DNA of 6,538 nucleotides from Planctomycetota bacterium (GTDB lineage Bacteria; Planctomycetota; Phycisphaerae; WQYP01; JAJZKY01): NCBI GenBank assembly GCA_021803885.1, contig JAJZKY010000268.1, positions 1 to 6,538 on the forward strand. The letters are read 5' to 3'. The notes under the pieces are model-generated. The model saw only the letters and a program-made list of their open reading frames with translations, did not search any database and had not been told where the DNA came from. Each line of letters opens with the position of its first letter. Positions within the stretch are counted from its first letter, which is position 1. The position numbers were made by a program, and so were the translations under genes. Below are positions 6,009 through 6,538 of the stretch, piece by piece.

Positions 6009-6419
6009 TCACGGGAAATAATATAGCGCACCGGGCCGCACGGTCAGTTCATCGGCCGACGGACCAGAGGTCGCTCCCGGCGAGCCGCCGCCGGAAACCT
6101 GAAACACGCTGGCGGCAACCGCCCGTGTCGAAACATCCCAGGCAACTGAAGACCCGTTCCAAGCCGCGGTTGCGCCCCAGTCCACCTCGGCGTAGGCGCT
6201 GTAGAAAGCGTCGACGCTGCTGGTGTAAGCAACCGGCCCGTCGGCAGCAACGCAAAGCATTGCGACGGCCGTGGAAGGCCTGGTAGCGGTCGGGCGTCGG
6301 CCGGGCGTCGCGTCGTCGTGACTCCTCGCTTCGCTCATCGTCCCGCCGACGCGCCGGGGCACATTAGACATCCTGGCGCGTTTTGTTTCCATCGCTTTCA
6401 ACATGCAAAGATGGCACAT
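6009..6419 (-). CDS. Small MCxxC-start protein, function unknown (136 aa)
   Basis: I start it at ATG 6419 because AAGGGG lies four bases upstream (6429-6424). The frame stays open further upstream to an ATG at 6467 that lacks such a site. The protein begins MCHLC, a CxxC pair at residues 2 and 5 that could bind metal or be redox active. Residues 10-50 are polar, Arg/Thr/Pro-rich and low in complexity, and are encoded by a stretch full of short direct and inverted repeats (6291-6352). Residues 51-60 are mildly hydrophobic but do not make a convincing signal peptide. Residues 62-136 have a different composition, rich in Ala, Ser, Val, Trp and Tyr (VDAFYSAYAEVDWGATAAW), and look like a small beta-sandwich or the tail of a larger secreted protein. 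The change suggests a composite or a remnant. I recognise no family. The next lipoprotein gene begins 15 bp downstream, so the two are probably co-transcribed. Confidence 0.55.
   Translation of the reverse strand: MCHLCMLKAMETKRARMSNVPRRVGGTMSEARSHDDATPGRRPTATRPSTAVAMLCVAADGPVAYTSSVDAFYSAYAEVDWGATAAWNGSSVAWDVSTRAVAASVFQVSGGGSPGATSGPSADELTVRPGALYYFP
6291..6352. repeat. Short GC-rich direct and inverted repeats inside the MCxxC gene
   Basis: CGGGCGTCG is repeated at 6291-6299 and 6302-6310 (11-bp period) and followed by CGTCGTCGT. GCGTCGGC (6294-6301) pairs with GCCGACGC (6345-6352). Between them lies CCTCGCTTCGCTC, a small snap-back sequence. The arrangement resembles intergenic repeat debris rather than ordinary coding sequence, although the reading frame passes through it intact. 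Confidence 0.35.
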
Positions 6420-6538
6420 TTTTCCCCTTACATCATTTCTGATCCGTCGGCACCGGAACACGGGCAACGGCGGTGAGTCTTACCGGGCCAAAGAGTCCGG
6501 ATGAGTGGAGCCGCGATTTTTTTGTATAGTAGCTCCAC
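6420..6538 (-). promoter_or_regulatory. Structured leader and possible promoter of the MCxxC gene
   Basis: An inverted repeat GTGGAGC (6505-6511) / GCTCCAC (6532-6538) with a 20-nt spacer reaches the window edge and may extend past it. The spacer holds TATACA on the minus strand (6528-6523, 4/6 to the -10 consensus) and a run of seven A; a matching -35 would lie outside. Below it the leader can pair ATCCG (6442-6446) with CGGAT (6498-6502), enclosing CACCG (6451-6455) / CGGTG (6471-6475). The AAGGGG ribosome-binding site at 6429-6424 follows. This could be an operator or a regulatory RNA; neither is proven. Confidence 0.3.

Noticed and set aside
6441..6511. FMN-riboswitch-like tail on the plus strand (AGTCCGGATGAG at 6494-6505)
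   Set aside because: The short tail matches the 3' end of the FMN aptamer, but the conserved 5' half and the second internal core segment are not present. An Infernal scan with the Rfam FMN model would settle it; a significant hit would overturn this rejection.

Overview
The window suggests a Gram-negative bacterium of fairly high GC, probably proteobacterial. Three proteins carry a Sec signal ending in a lipobox cysteine. None has Asp at +2, so under the E. coli rule they would go to the outer membrane. A fourth protein looks like an exported Sel1-repeat solenoid. Nothing seen allows a genus-level call, and no transposase, integrase, tRNA, rRNA or CRISPR array was recognised.

Layout. (1) 1-562, minus strand: the N-terminal half of a CHAD-domain (polyphosphate-binding) protein that runs off the left edge. 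(2) 563-1764: about 1.2 kb with no convincing gene, holding several perfect inverted repeats and three copies of an 8-mer that could form competing stems. (3) 1765-3719, plus strand: a small lipoprotein with a strong ribosome-binding site, then after 62 bp a 410-residue Sel1-repeat protein; together they look like a two-gene unit. (4) 3722-6419, minus strand: three genes transcribed towards the Sel1 gene, namely a small protein starting with MCxxC, a 356-aa lipoprotein 15 bp after it, and a 347-aa lipoprotein. The last gene ends 2 bp from the Sel1 stop codon. (5) 6420-6538: the leader of the MCxxC gene, with inverted repeats that touch the right edge.

The centre of the window is therefore a convergent pair of small transcription units encoding cell-envelope proteins. 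One has a protein-interaction solenoid plus a lipoprotein; the other has two lipoproteins of similar architecture plus a small unrecognised protein. The lipoproteins match no family I can name. A shared envelope function is inferred from gene order and predicted location only. The CHAD gene belongs to a separate, divergently oriented unit.
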